This document shows, piece after piece, positions 33,623 through 41,756 of a DNA stretch of 64,000 nucleotides. The translations under genes were made by a program, and so were the position numbers. This DNA is from an uncultured Arachnia sp. (lineage in GTDB: Bacteria > Actinomycetota > Actinomycetes > Propionibacteriales > Propionibacteriaceae): positions 1 through 64,000 of the forward strand of contig CANLSH010000002.1 of NCBI GenBank assembly GCA_947493705.1. The letters are read 5' to 3'. Every line of letters begins with the position of its first letter. Position 1 is the stretch's first letter. The notes beneath the pieces were generated by a model. That model ran no database searches. It was not told the origin of the DNA and saw only the letters and a list, made by a program, of their open reading frames with translations.

Positions 33623-34710
33623 CGTGGTGAATCCTCTCGAAGACCCCCTTAACTCTATCGTCAAGATACGAACAGTTGGACCACCAAACGACGCACCCTG
33701 TTGACCAAGATGCGACAAGGATGGCATTCGTCACACCAACTCATCCGTCGCGTGATGCGCAGCCCCTCAGTCCAGCGATACGCATGCGTTTTGCAATGGA
33801 ATCAACCAGCCCTACCCGATCAAGAGATATAACGGTTTATCGCTATAACCACATCAACGTGCTTCCCATAAGTCGTCGAGGCGCCGATGGAAGTATGTCG
33901 AAGTCATCCGCGTGGACCGATGACGTCGCCCTCACCGGCCCTGAATTTCCTCCTGCCCGCTCGCGGTTGAGCACGCTGCAGTCACCTTCCCGATCACCTA
34001 CCGTCTACAAGCTATTACGAGCATCCGCAGGGAACAGTCAGCGACGTCATGCAGATGCGCTCGAGGGTGTGGGGGAGTAGAATGCAATGCTGGGCCGCTT
34101 GGAGTCAAACCGCTCCTGTCCGCCCCAATCAGGAAGCTTGCAGTGCGCTGGGATTGCGACTTGTCGATGCTCTGAACTCCTTCAGGCAGCTCGTTACCTC
34201 CCTTCTCGGACGATGTGGACCGATGCCTGCTGAGCGGTTCGCGCTTCTGTGCACAAGGGTGCTAGCGCGGTATGAAGTTCATGGAGATCACAATTTCACA
34301 CCACCGACAGCGCAGGCTTCACTGCCTTTGGGCCACAACTAAAAAACACTGGTGAAGGGCAGCTCCACGAACTGACTGGCCTCTGACCGCTCAGACATCT
34401 CTGGCTGTCCCGATGTGCACGGATGGTTGGAGAGGGCGACTACGCCGCCTTTGCCTGCTGTCTGGCGATCCCTTTCGCATTTCACGGGACGGAAAGGCTT
34501 TGCCCGTTTCACGTGAAACTATAGCGATATATCGCTTTACCGTTTGGATGGCTGAAATGCCAGAACGAGCGGCAGGACATCCCCACCGGCTCTTGCCATG
34601 GGGGAGGAGGAGTCGGACACTGCTCTTCGACAAGCCGCAGGGCAACGCTGCTGATCGGGATGCGGAGATCCGCGATTCAGTCGGCTCCCATCCCTGCGAT
34701 CCCCGAGCTA
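33623..34710. other. long parA-rsmG intergenic region
   Basis: This ~1.09-kb gap holds no gene that I can support. Frames such as 33676-34080, 34049-34342 and 34413-34814 lack domains and ribosome sites. It contains the second parS at 34506-34519, and an AT-rich ATCGCTATA at 33839-33847 that is the inverse of TATAGCGAT at 34520-34528. A 14-bp palindrome lies at 34523-34536. parA normally follows rsmG closely, so the gap is unusual. Confidence 0.55.
34506..34519. promoter_or_regulatory. parS centromere site 2 (parA-rsmG gap)
   Basis: GTTTCACGTGAAAC is an exact 14-bp parS core. It is followed after three bases by the perfect palindrome AGCGATATATCGCT (34523-34536). This places an AT-rich element directly beside the ParB loading site. 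Confidence 0.95.
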
Positions 34711-35382
34711 CTACCGATGGACGGCGATGCGCACCACGCGCGTGCCCTCGATGTCCGGGGCGGCCCGCACCTCAAGAATGTCTGCCCGAAGTCCGGAGCG
34801 CGACAGCAAGGTAGAGACTCCCGCGATTTCCTTCTCTGCGTTGGATCCCTTGAGCGCCAACAGCCTACCGTCGGGATAGAACAGGGGAGTGGTCCACAGG
34901 AGGAGCTTTTCCAGACCCGCAACCGCCCGGCAAGTGACAACATCGAACTGCTCATCGCAATCCTCAGCGCGCAGCCGCTCGACCCGGACATTGTTCAAGT
35001 CCAGTTCCTGGACGGTTTCAGAGAGAAAAGTGCTTCTTCGCAGGAGCGGCTCGATCAATGTGATGTTCAGGTCAGGCCGAACAATGGCCAGTGGGATACC
35101 AGGCAAACCCGCTCCGGATCCAACATCCGCCACATCGACGCCCTCACCCAATACGTCCAACAGCGCAAGAGAGTTTGACACATGCCGACTCCACAGCTTG
35201 TCACCTTCGCGTGGTCCGAGAAGACCCCACTCAATGCCCCTGCTGCGAAGAATTGCGACGTATCGATCCAACTGCTCCGCTACATCCGGAAAGCGGCCGT
35301 GAAGGGCAGTACGCGAAGCCGATTCGAGTCGGTCCTGCTCCGCTTCCGAGTTTTGTTCCCCGCCAGCCGCCCCGGGGCTCAC
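34711..35382 (-). CDS. rsmG: 16S rRNA (guanine527-N7)-methyltransferase
   Basis: The enzyme methylates G527 of 16S rRNA; its loss gives low-level streptomycin resistance. The 223 residues contain the SAM-binding motif VADVGSGAGLPGIPLAIVRPDL and the typical RAVAGLEKLLLWTTPLF and LALKGSNAEKEI. The N-terminal ~20 residues are variable. Its GTG start overlaps the jag stop by four bases, keeping the jag-rsmG coupling found across actinobacteria. Confidence 0.95.
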   Translation of the reverse strand: MSPGAAGGEQNSEAEQDRLESASRTALHGRFPDVAEQLDRYVAILRSRGIEWGLLGPREGDKLWSRHVSNSLALLDVLGEGVDVADVGSGAGLPGIPLAIVRPDLNITLIEPLLRRSTFLSETVQELDLNNVRVERLRAEDCDEQFDVVTCRAVAGLEKLLLWTTPLFYPDGRLLALKGSNAEKEIAGVSTLLSRSGLRADILEVRAAPDIEGTRVVRIAVHR

Positions 35383-35885
35383 TTGGTGACGACCACGCGA
35401 CGGTTCGGGGGCTCACCCTCAGACTCACTGACCAGGCCAGCAGCGGCCACTTCATCATGCACAATCTTGCGTTCATAGGCGTTCAGCGGAGCCATGCGAA
35501 CACTCTCACCAGTCTCGGAGACCTCAGCAATCGCGTCCTTCGCCAGCGCGACGAGTTCCACCCGTCGGCGTGCCCGGTAGCCCGCCACGTCGAGGGTGAG
35601 CCTGGAGCGATTTCCGGTCTCCGTCATGACCACCAACCGGCAAAGCTCCTGCAGGGCCTCCAGCACCTCGCCCTTCTGGCCGACGAAACGGACGTCTTCA
35701 GTGTCGATGACGATGTGTGCACGGCCGTTGACCACAGAGTTCTCGATGTCACCATCCAGATCGGCGATGTCCAAAAGCTCTTCAAGATAGTCAGCCACGA
35801 GATCGCCATCTGAGAGCAGTGCCTCGTCGGCAGAGCTCGGCTTCACGGGGGCGGGTGGGTTGGTCTCAGTCATGGAGCTGGTCAT
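35379..35885 (-). CDS. jag: Jag/KhpB-like RNA-binding protein (KH-R3H)
   Basis: A 168-residue protein lacking the N-terminal Jag-N domain of Firmicutes, as usual in actinobacteria. It has a KH-II type domain (GRAHIVIDTEDVRFVGQKGEVLEALQEL, residues ~54-80) and an R3H domain with the signature AYERKIVHDEVAA near residue 135. KhpB proteins bind RNA and act with KhpA in cell-wall control. It lies between yidC and rsmG, and may start at 35885 or at Met 35873. Confidence 0.93.
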   Translation of the reverse strand: MTSSMTETNPPAPVKPSSADEALLSDGDLVADYLEELLDIADLDGDIENSVVNGRAHIVIDTEDVRFVGQKGEVLEALQELCRLVVMTETGNRSRLTLDVAGYRARRRVELVALAKDAIAEVSETGESVRMAPLNAYERKIVHDEVAAAGLVSESEGEPPNRRVVVTK

Positions 35886-35898
35886 TTCCTTGTCCTGG

Positions 35899-37020
35899 TC
35901 ACTTCTTCTTGCGTGTGGAGCGGGTGGTGGATCGCGGCTGCTGCCGGGAGACCACGGTCTTGCCGTTGGCGTTACGCACAGTACTGCGCGTCACTTCCTG
36001 ACGTGCCACCGACGGTTTGGAAGGCGTCGTCCCTTCAGATGCATCATCGACGGCGACGGCGGTGGCGCCTCCCACGGTGCGCGACGGAGTGCCATTGTTC
36101 TTCTTCCGCTTGCGCTTCGCGAGCTTCGCTGCCAGGACCTCCTTCGGATCCTTGCCCTTGGCGCGCATGCGCTCCTCCCAATCAATGTAGGCAGGAGTGT
36201 TGGGAGCCGGATTGTTGCGGATCAACAGAGCCTGCTGAACCATCGTCCACAGGTTCGTCGTGAACCAGTACATGAGCACACCGATGGGGATGATGAAGCC
36301 CGAGAACAAGTACATGATCGGGAAGATGTAGAGCATCATCTTCTGCTGCTGCGCCATCGGCCCCGTCAGGGCTTCGGGCGGCATGTTCTTGCGCATGAGC
36401 TGCAGCTGCGTGATGAACAACGTCGTCACCATGGCAATCACGAGGAACGCGCCAAGAATCTGCGTGCCGCCGAGCGGCGGGAAGCCGTCGGGGAGGCGAT
36501 CTGACAGCCCTGCCCCCAGGAATTCCGCCTTCTGCAGGGAGGCAACCAGGTCAGGGCTGTCCTTGAAGAACTTCCCTCGAACCTGCCCGTCAGCGACGCC
36601 CTGCAGCACCCGGAACAGAGCCAGCAGAATGGGCATCTGAATCAGGAGCGGTACGCAGGAGGCTGCGGGGTTGACGCCCTCCTCCTTGTACAGCTTCATC
36701 TGTTCTTCGCCCAGCTTCTGACGGTCAGAACCGTGCTTCTTCTGCAATGCCTGGATCTTCGGCTGCAGCAGCTGCATATTGCGCGCCGAGTTGATCTGCT
36801 TCACGAAGAGGGGAATCAGGAGCGTGCGGATGAGCACCGTCATGGAGATGATGGACAGAGTCCAGACAGCGCCAGAATCCGGGTCGAAGACGTTCGACCA
36901 CAGGGTGTGGAACAGCACAAGGATCCCTGAAACCGCCCAGTAGATGGGCTGCATCATCGTTGAAAGAGCACCATAGATGCTGTCCCAGATGGCTAGCAGA
37001 GGAATCATCAGGTCAATCAC
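35899..37020 (-). CDS. yidC: membrane protein insertase YidC/Oxa1
   Basis: The protein inserts and folds inner membrane proteins with or without SecYEG. This 373-residue form has the Gram-positive layout of five segments, with the conserved WTLSIISMTVLIRTLLIPLF (hydrophilic-groove Arg), the cytoplasmic hairpin and LMYWFTTNLWTMVQQALL. A highly basic ~80-residue tail (KRKRKKNN ... STRKKK) follows and could contact ribosomes. GTG 37020 is chosen because GAGG lies six bases upstream, and it overlaps yidD by eight bases. Confidence 0.94.
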   Translation of the reverse strand: MIDLMIPLLAIWDSIYGALSTMMQPIYWAVSGILVLFHTLWSNVFDPDSGAVWTLSIISMTVLIRTLLIPLFVKQINSARNMQLLQPKIQALQKKHGSDRQKLGEEQMKLYKEEGVNPAASCVPLLIQMPILLALFRVLQGVADGQVRGKFFKDSPDLVASLQKAEFLGAGLSDRLPDGFPPLGGTQILGAFLVIAMVTTLFITQLQLMRKNMPPEALTGPMAQQQKMMLYIFPIMYLFSGFIIPIGVLMYWFTTNLWTMVQQALLIRNNPAPNTPAYIDWEERMRAKGKDPKEVLAAKLAKRKRKKNNGTPSRTVGGATAVAVDDASEGTTPSKPSVARQEVTRSTVRNANGKTVVSRQQPRSTTRSTRKKK

Positions 37021-37324
37021 GGGCAACCTCAGACACAGTGTTCTCGGGACAGGAATGACCCGATGGGGAAGTGGACGTCTCTTGTTCGGCCCATTTGCGG
37101 GCCTCTGCCGTTCCGGGTACATAGTCCACGCCGCCCATGGACCAGGGATGGCACCGCGAGATGCGCCGCACCATCAACCACGTACCACGGAGGCCTCCGT
37201 GCACCTCGAGTGCGCGCAGGCCATAGCTGGAACAGCTCGGATGGAACTTGCAGACTTCGCCGTAGCTGGGGGACATAACTCGACGCCACAGCTTCACGAG
37301 GCCCATGAGTGGATACTTCAACAT
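37013..37324 (-). CDS. yidD: membrane protein insertion efficiency factor YidD
   Basis: A ~103-residue small protein with the YidD core: an amphipathic N-terminus (LKYPLMGLVKLWRRVMSPSYG), CKFHPSCSSYGLRALEVHG, and CHPWSMGGVDYVP with three conserved cysteines. It aids YidC-dependent insertion. The ATG at 37324 is preferred because AAGG lies eight bases upstream and it overlaps the end of rnpA. An ATG at 37354 inside rnpA would add ten residues. Confidence 0.93.
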   Translation of the reverse strand: MLKYPLMGLVKLWRRVMSPSYGEVCKFHPSCSSYGLRALEVHGGLRGTWLMVRRISRCHPWSMGGVDYVPGTAEARKWAEQETSTSPSGHSCPENTVSEVARD

Positions 37325-37668
37325 GACGATGCCTTGGCGAATGCGCGACGCCATGCACTCGCAAAGTCCTCCGCCAGGCGTTCAGGTTCACTGGATGCCG
37401 GTGGCAGGGCTCGCACCACTACATCTGCGGCGAAGGGGGCTTCAGTAGTGGCGACGAGATGGCGCAATCGTCGCTTCACGCGGTTGCGATGAACTGCATT
37501 GCCGATCTTCTTGGACACAACAAAACCCACCCGGGTGGAACCGGGTGGTATCTCGGCTGCAGACCGGGCCACGTGCACAACGACACTTCGGCTGGCTGCC
37601 CGCACCCGTGATGCGAAGACGGCGGAGAACTCCGCGGAACCTCTCAACCGACGGGCGCGTGGCAGCAC
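37318..37668 (-). CDS. rnpA: ribonuclease P protein component
   Basis: The 116-residue protein subunit of RNase P trims tRNA 5' leaders. The RNR motif is clear in VSKKIGNAVHRNRVKRRLRHL. It starts LPRARRLRGSAEFSAVF, typical of the family. A GTG start at 37668, eleven bases after the rpmH stop, is selected. An in-frame upstream Met at 37767 would overlap rpmH and adds an Ala-rich stretch. Confidence 0.94.
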   Translation of the reverse strand: MLPRARRLRGSAEFSAVFASRVRAASRSVVVHVARSAAEIPPGSTRVGFVVSKKIGNAVHRNRVKRRLRHLVATTEAPFAADVVVRALPPASSEPERLAEDFASAWRRAFAKASSC

Positions 37669-37678
37669 GGCTTGTGGC

Positions 37679-37816
37679 TCAGCCAGCCAGTTCGACGCGG
37701 CCCTTGCGGCGGCGGGTGGCAAGGATGCCACGGCCGGCGCGGGTGCGCATGCGGGCGCGGAAGCCATGTGTGCGGCTACGGCGACGGTTGCTCGGCTGAA
37801 ACGTACGCTTGGTCAT
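37679..37816 (-). CDS. rpmH: 50S ribosomal protein L34
   Basis: The 45-residue L34 begins [19 protein letters not shown] and ends GRVELAG. Its basic composition and length are standard. It is the first gene of the leftward rpmH-rnpA-yidD-yidC-jag-rsmG cluster and faces away from dnaA. A promoter candidate lies about 90-120 bp upstream. Confidence 0.97.
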   Translation of the reverse strand: MTKRTFQPSNRRRSRTHGFRARMRTRAGRGILATRRRKGRVELAG

Positions 37817-37906
37817 CGGATTGACTCCCTCGAGGAATCTTGTAAGGAACTTGCCCAGGATTTGAGCAGGGGAAGGGAAGCTGTCCCGAAGGGCAGCGAC
37901 TGAACA

Positions 37907-37936
37907 ACGATACGTGCTCAGCCAGCGTTGGGACAA
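37907..37936 (-). promoter_or_regulatory. promoter candidate for rpmH
   Basis: On the minus strand there is a -35 TTGTCC and a -10 TATCGT with an 18-bp spacer, placed 91 bp before the rpmH start codon. Confidence 0.4.
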
Positions 37937-38063
37937 ACCACGCCGCCCAGCATCAGCAACTGAGCAAACTACATCGACGTAGTCCAGGCGACACTCCGGA
38001 GAATCTCGCATCGATGTTGCGCCAACATGCAACTGGCACTACTTTCGGAGGTCTGTGCAGTGC

Positions 38064-38072
38064 TTATCCACA
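38064..38072 (+). promoter_or_regulatory. DnaA box upstream of dnaA
   Basis: TTATCCACA is an exact match to the canonical DnaA box. Its site 113 bp before dnaA suggests autoregulation or an origin part. Confidence 0.8.
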
Positions 38073-38184
38073 GGCACCGTGCTGAAAGTAGGCCAACAGG
38101 CGAAGTTGTACCCTGCTGTGGAAAACTATGTGGAAGAACCGTCAAGGGGCTGGCCCCGTAGCATTTCGAGCTGGAAGGGGTCTG

Positions 38185-39552
38185 GTGAGCGAAGTACCCA
38201 CCCCCGAGCTGGCTGAACTGTGGGAAGAAGTTGTCACGAGCGCTGACATCCCCACCCGGGCCTGGCTCAGGCGGACCAAGCCGCTGGCGATGCATGGCAC
38301 AACACTGATGTTGGCCGTTCCAGACGAAACCACTCGTGAGCGCGTGGAGTCCAAACTCAGAAGCGAGATTGAGCGACGGCTCAGCGACCATGCAGGACAT
38401 GCGACCCATTTGGCCGTCATGATCGATTCAGCATTGGTCCCCGACACTCCGGATGCTGCGGCGGAGGTCATCGAGACCGACAACGTTCCAGTACCCCTGC
38501 TGCAGCGATCCAGGTCCAGAGCGGATCCCGTCAAACTGAACCCCCGCTACACCTTCGAATCCTTCGTCGCCGGTTCGTCCAACCGGTTCGCTCACGCAGC
38601 AGCAGCCGCCGTCGCAGAGCAACCGGGGAAGTCCTACAACCCACTGATGATCTACGGTCCCTCAGGTCTGGGCAAGACGCACCTGCTCCACGCCATCGGC
38701 CACTACGTCAATTCCTATTACGACAACCTGCGCGTGAAGTATGTTTCCACCGAGGAGCTCACCAACGACTTCATCAACGCCATCTCGGACAACAGGACGG
38801 CGGAGTTTCGTCGCTCCTACCGCGACGTGGACATCCTGCTCGTGGACGACATCCAGTTCCTGGAGTCGAAGATCCAGACTCAGGAGGAGTTCTTCCACAC
38901 CTTCAATACTCTGCACAATGCACAGAAGCAGATCGTGATGACCTCCGATCGCCCACCCAAGTTGCTGGAAGCGCTTGAGCCACGGCTGCGCTCCCGTTTC
39001 GAGTGGGGCTTGATGACAGACATTCAGCCACCCGACCTTGAGACGCGCATCGCCATTCTGCGCAAGAAGGCCGCGTGGCAGCGCCTCACCGCGGGGACGC
39101 AGGTGCTGGAGTTCATCGCTTCGCGGATCACCACCAACATCCGCGAACTGGAGGGTGCCCTGACGCGCGTCGCCGCTCTCGCGAGCCTCAACCAGCAGGA
39201 AATTGACATCGAACTTGCCGAGGATGTCCTGAAGGATCTCGTGCGCGACGGCGGTGAGATCCGCGTGGATGCTGACTCGATCATGAACGCGACGTCGGTG
39301 TACTTCAATATGTCGCTGGAGGAGCTGAAAGGTGCGAGCCGCGTGGCCACCGTCGCCTCCGCCCGCCAGATCGCGATGTATTTGTGCAGGGAACTGACGG
39401 AGATGTCGCTACCCAAGATCGGCGCCAAATTCGGGGGCCGGGACCACACCACGGTGCTGCACTCGGTGCGCAAGATCAACGAGAAGATGGGCGTTGATCG
39501 CGACCTCTTCAACCAGGTGACCGAGCTCACCAACCGCATCAAGCAGTCCTGA
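38185..39552 (+). CDS. dnaA: chromosomal replication initiator DnaA
   Basis: The initiator binds DnaA boxes and opens oriC. Its 455 residues comprise domain I (VSEVPTPELAELWEEV), a short acidic linker, the AAA+ domain with PRYTFESFVAGSSNRFAHAA, Walker A GPSGLGKTHLLHAIG, Walker B ILLVDDIQFL and sensor TSDRPPK, and the domain IV signature FGGRDHTTVLHSVRKI. The GTG at 38185 follows AAGGGG. The frame starts at 38128 but that extension is unconserved. Confidence 0.97.
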   Translation: MSEVPTPELAELWEEVVTSADIPTRAWLRRTKPLAMHGTTLMLAVPDETTRERVESKLRSEIERRLSDHAGHATHLAVMIDSALVPDTPDAAAEVIETDNVPVPLLQRSRSRADPVKLNPRYTFESFVAGSSNRFAHAAAAAVAEQPGKSYNPLMIYGPSGLGKTHLLHAIGHYVNSYYDNLRVKYVSTEELTNDFINAISDNRTAEFRRSYRDVDILLVDDIQFLESKIQTQEEFFHTFNTLHNAQKQIVMTSDRPPKLLEALEPRLRSRFEWGLMTDIQPPDLETRIAILRKKAAWQRLTAGTQVLEFIASRITTNIRELEGALTRVAALASLNQQEIDIELAEDVLKDLVRDGGEIRVDADSIMNATSVYFNMSLEELKGASRVATVASARQIAMYLCRELTEMSLPKIGAKFGGRDHTTVLHSVRKINEKMGVDRDLFNQVTELTNRIKQS

Positions 39553-40417
39553 GCCAGCCGACAGATTGCATCACCAAGTGGCCGCCTGCCCGATGCCACT
39601 GTTCACGCAGCTTCTACATCTGTCATACGACACGCCTCTACACACCTGCAGGCGGTCTGCGTGGTGACCAGGATGGCGATGCCCTGTCGAAACTCCGCCA
39701 GGAAGTTGAGTAGGAGCCCCGCGATGCCCTGTCGAAACTCCGCCAGGAAGTTGAGTAGGAGCGCCAGCGACGTGTCGAAACTCCGCCAGGAAGTTGAGTA
39801 GGAGCGCCAGCGACGTGTCGAAACTCCGACCGAAATCTCTCCACATCTCTTACCCATGAGCTTGTGGACTCGCTGTGTAGGGAGCCTGTCTCCGATGCCG
39901 GCCGACAGGTTCCCCACAAATCCTCCCCGTGTAGTTCATGGTTGTCCCACTACCCCTCCACATGGGCAACTGCATCCTGACAAGGGACGTAGCGGGTTAC
40001 CCACAGGATTCACAGACGCTATGACCACTACTGAATGACAACTATGAGTAAAGGGCTTCAAAGTAGAGAGCGGGAAAGTGGGGGACAAAAACTCAACTCT
40101 CCCACCACAGGCTGAGTCTTCATCGGTGACATCGACGTCGGCTCACTGTGGTTTGAGCGCATCGTCGGAGTTCTGGAACCTGATGATCGCCTCGGTCACA
40201 AGCCTCTCAACTCTCCGGGGCCGGCAGCAGCGTTCCGCAGGTTCACGCGAACCCCGGCGTTCCAGGCGTCGCTTACGAACTCCATCGCGATGGACTGATC
40301 TCCAGTGAAACCCTGGCGACCGGGAGCCGGTATGCTGTGGCGCGAACCGCGTCCTGCGCACTGATCGCGTGGAACGCACGGATACGACCATCGATGGATC
40401 AATGAGGAGCGAACGAC
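39553..40417. other. probable oriC (dnaA-dnaN intergenic region)
   Basis: The 865-base gap between dnaA and dnaN is the usual actinobacterial oriC position. DnaA-box-like 9-mers seen are CTCTCCACA (39837-39845), TGTGGACTC (39863-39871, reverse), TTCCCCACA (39910-39918) and TTACCCACA (39997-40005), with one or two mismatches to TTrTCCACA. A tandem 43-bp repeat array (39676-39830) lies inside. No gene is supported in it. Confidence 0.75.
39676..39830 (+). repeat. tandem repeat array A (43-45-bp units) inside oriC region
   Basis: Units begin with GTCGAAACTCCGCCAGGAAG at 39686, 39731 and 39774, with a partial fourth at 39817. The periods are 45, 43 and 43 bp. The last two centres are AGCGCCAGCGACGT and the first is a 45-bp variant ending GCGATGCCCT. 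The shared part is GTGTCGAAAC...GTTGAGTAGG. The unit is homologous to array B upstream of recF, in the same orientation. Confidence 0.9.
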
Positions 40418-41578
40418 GTGAAGATTCGAGTGGAGCGCGATGCACTGGCCGACGCAGTGGCCTGGGTGGCCCGCAGCCTGCCGAACCGTCCGACTGCACC
40501 GATTCTCGCTGGCCTCCTCATTGAGGCCGAAGGTGAGGCGGTCACGCTGTCCAGCTTCGACTCCACCACATCTGCCAAGGTCAGCATGCCGGCCGAGGTC
40601 AGTGATGAGGGCACCGTCCTGGTCTCTGGGCGCCTATTGTCAGACATTGCCCGCTCGTTGCCCAACAAGCCCGTTGAGCTCAACGCGGATCACTCCAAAG
40701 TGGAGCTGACTTGCGGTTCCGCACGTTTCACCCTGCAGACATTGCCCGTGGAGGATTACCCGAGCCTCCCCGAAATGCCCACGCAGACCGGTGAGGTGGC
40801 GGCCGACGTCTTCGAGAAGGCCGTCTCCCAGGTGGTGGTGGCAGCGGGTCGCGATGAGTTGCTCAACGTCTTCACGGGCGTTCGCGTCGAGATGAACGGC
40901 GACCAGTTGTCATTGCTCGCGACGGATCGTTACCGGATGGCGCTGAAGGAGATCAATTGGAAGCCGTCCTCACCATCGGTTGAGGGCGCCGTGCTGGTGC
41001 CCGGCAAGGTACTGGCGGACACGGCCAAGTCTCTGACTTCGGGTGACAAGGTCACCGTGTCGCTGTCCACCACCCAATCGGAGGGCGAAGGACTGGCCGG
41101 ATTCATCGGTGAGGGCGTCAAGGGTTCCCGCGAGGCCACCACGCGCCTGCTGAACCAGGCATTTCCCAAAGTCCGCCACCTCATGGATGTGCAGGCCACC
41201 GTCGCGGTGCGCATCTCCACCGCCGACCTGCTCGCAGCCGTGAAGCGCGTCTCGTTGGTTGCGGAGCGCAATACGCCGCTGCGGATGATCATCAATGAGG
41301 ACCACATCGCACTCGAAGCTGCCACGGGGGACCAGGCGCAGGCCTCCGAGGCCATTGCCGCTGACGTCGACGTCACCACGGACGAGCAGTCCATCACCGC
41401 CGCCGGCTTCAACCCGCACTATTTGCTGGATGCGCTGAACTCGATCGACGCACCGTATGCTCACTTCGCCTTCACGGCCCCCGGAAAGCCGTGTCTCATC
41501 ACCGGCCTTGCGAGCATGGACGGCGATCAGCTGCTGGACTACCGCCACGTCATCATGCTGATGCGTCTGCCCAACTGA
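40418..41578 (+). CDS. dnaN: DNA polymerase III beta sliding clamp
   Basis: The clamp gives processivity to the replicase and binds partner proteins through its hydrophobic pocket. At 386 residues it has the three-domain length, with KIRVERDALADAVAWVARSL at the start and the end YRHVIMLMRL, whose MxL motif closes the protein-binding groove. GTG 40418 is preceded by GAGGAG. It lies in the standard place after dnaA and the origin gap. Confidence 0.97.
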   Translation: MKIRVERDALADAVAWVARSLPNRPTAPILAGLLIEAEGEAVTLSSFDSTTSAKVSMPAEVSDEGTVLVSGRLLSDIARSLPNKPVELNADHSKVELTCGSARFTLQTLPVEDYPSLPEMPTQTGEVAADVFEKAVSQVVVAAGRDELLNVFTGVRVEMNGDQLSLLATDRYRMALKEINWKPSSPSVEGAVLVPGKVLADTAKSLTSGDKVTVSLSTTQSEGEGLAGFIGEGVKGSREATTRLLNQAFPKVRHLMDVQATVAVRISTADLLAAVKRVSLVAERNTPLRMIINEDHIALEAATGDQAQASEAIAADVDVTTDEQSITAAGFNPHYLLDALNSIDAPYAHFAFTAPGKPCLITGLASMDGDQLLDYRHVIMLMRLPN

Positions 41579-41756
41579 GGGTCAAACGCTCGGTGGACGA
41601 AGAACTCCGGCGAGAAGTCCTTTCCAGTCTGCAACTGGGGGGTTTCGCCATCCGGATGCAGCTGTTCATCACGGATTGGGCCAACAGCTCGACGGGAGTG
41701 CGGCGGGATCCCTCATTGCGGATGCTCTGCGATCGTCAACTACCATTCAGACCTTG

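Larger units (their letters stand above)
37817..38184. other. rpmH-dnaA divergent intergenic region
   Basis: These 368 bases carry the leftward rpmH promoter candidate (37907-37936), a perfect DnaA box TTATCCACA at 38064-38072 and the related TGTGGAAAA around 38115. No gene is seen. The dnaA ribosome site GGAAGGGG ends the region. Confidence 0.75.

Noticed and set aside
33676-34342. plus-strand frames in the parA-rsmG gap
   Set aside because: They have no ribosome site, no domain and Ser/Arg/Pro-rich composition typical of non-coding high-GC DNA.
39676-39830. CRISPR array
   Set aside because: The between-repeat parts are the same or nearly so from unit to unit, the total unit is 43-45 bp, and no cas genes are present.
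39571-39919. minus-strand frames with repeated PTQLPGGVSTGHR-type peptides
   Set aside because: They are translation of repeat array A in the oriC gap, not genes.
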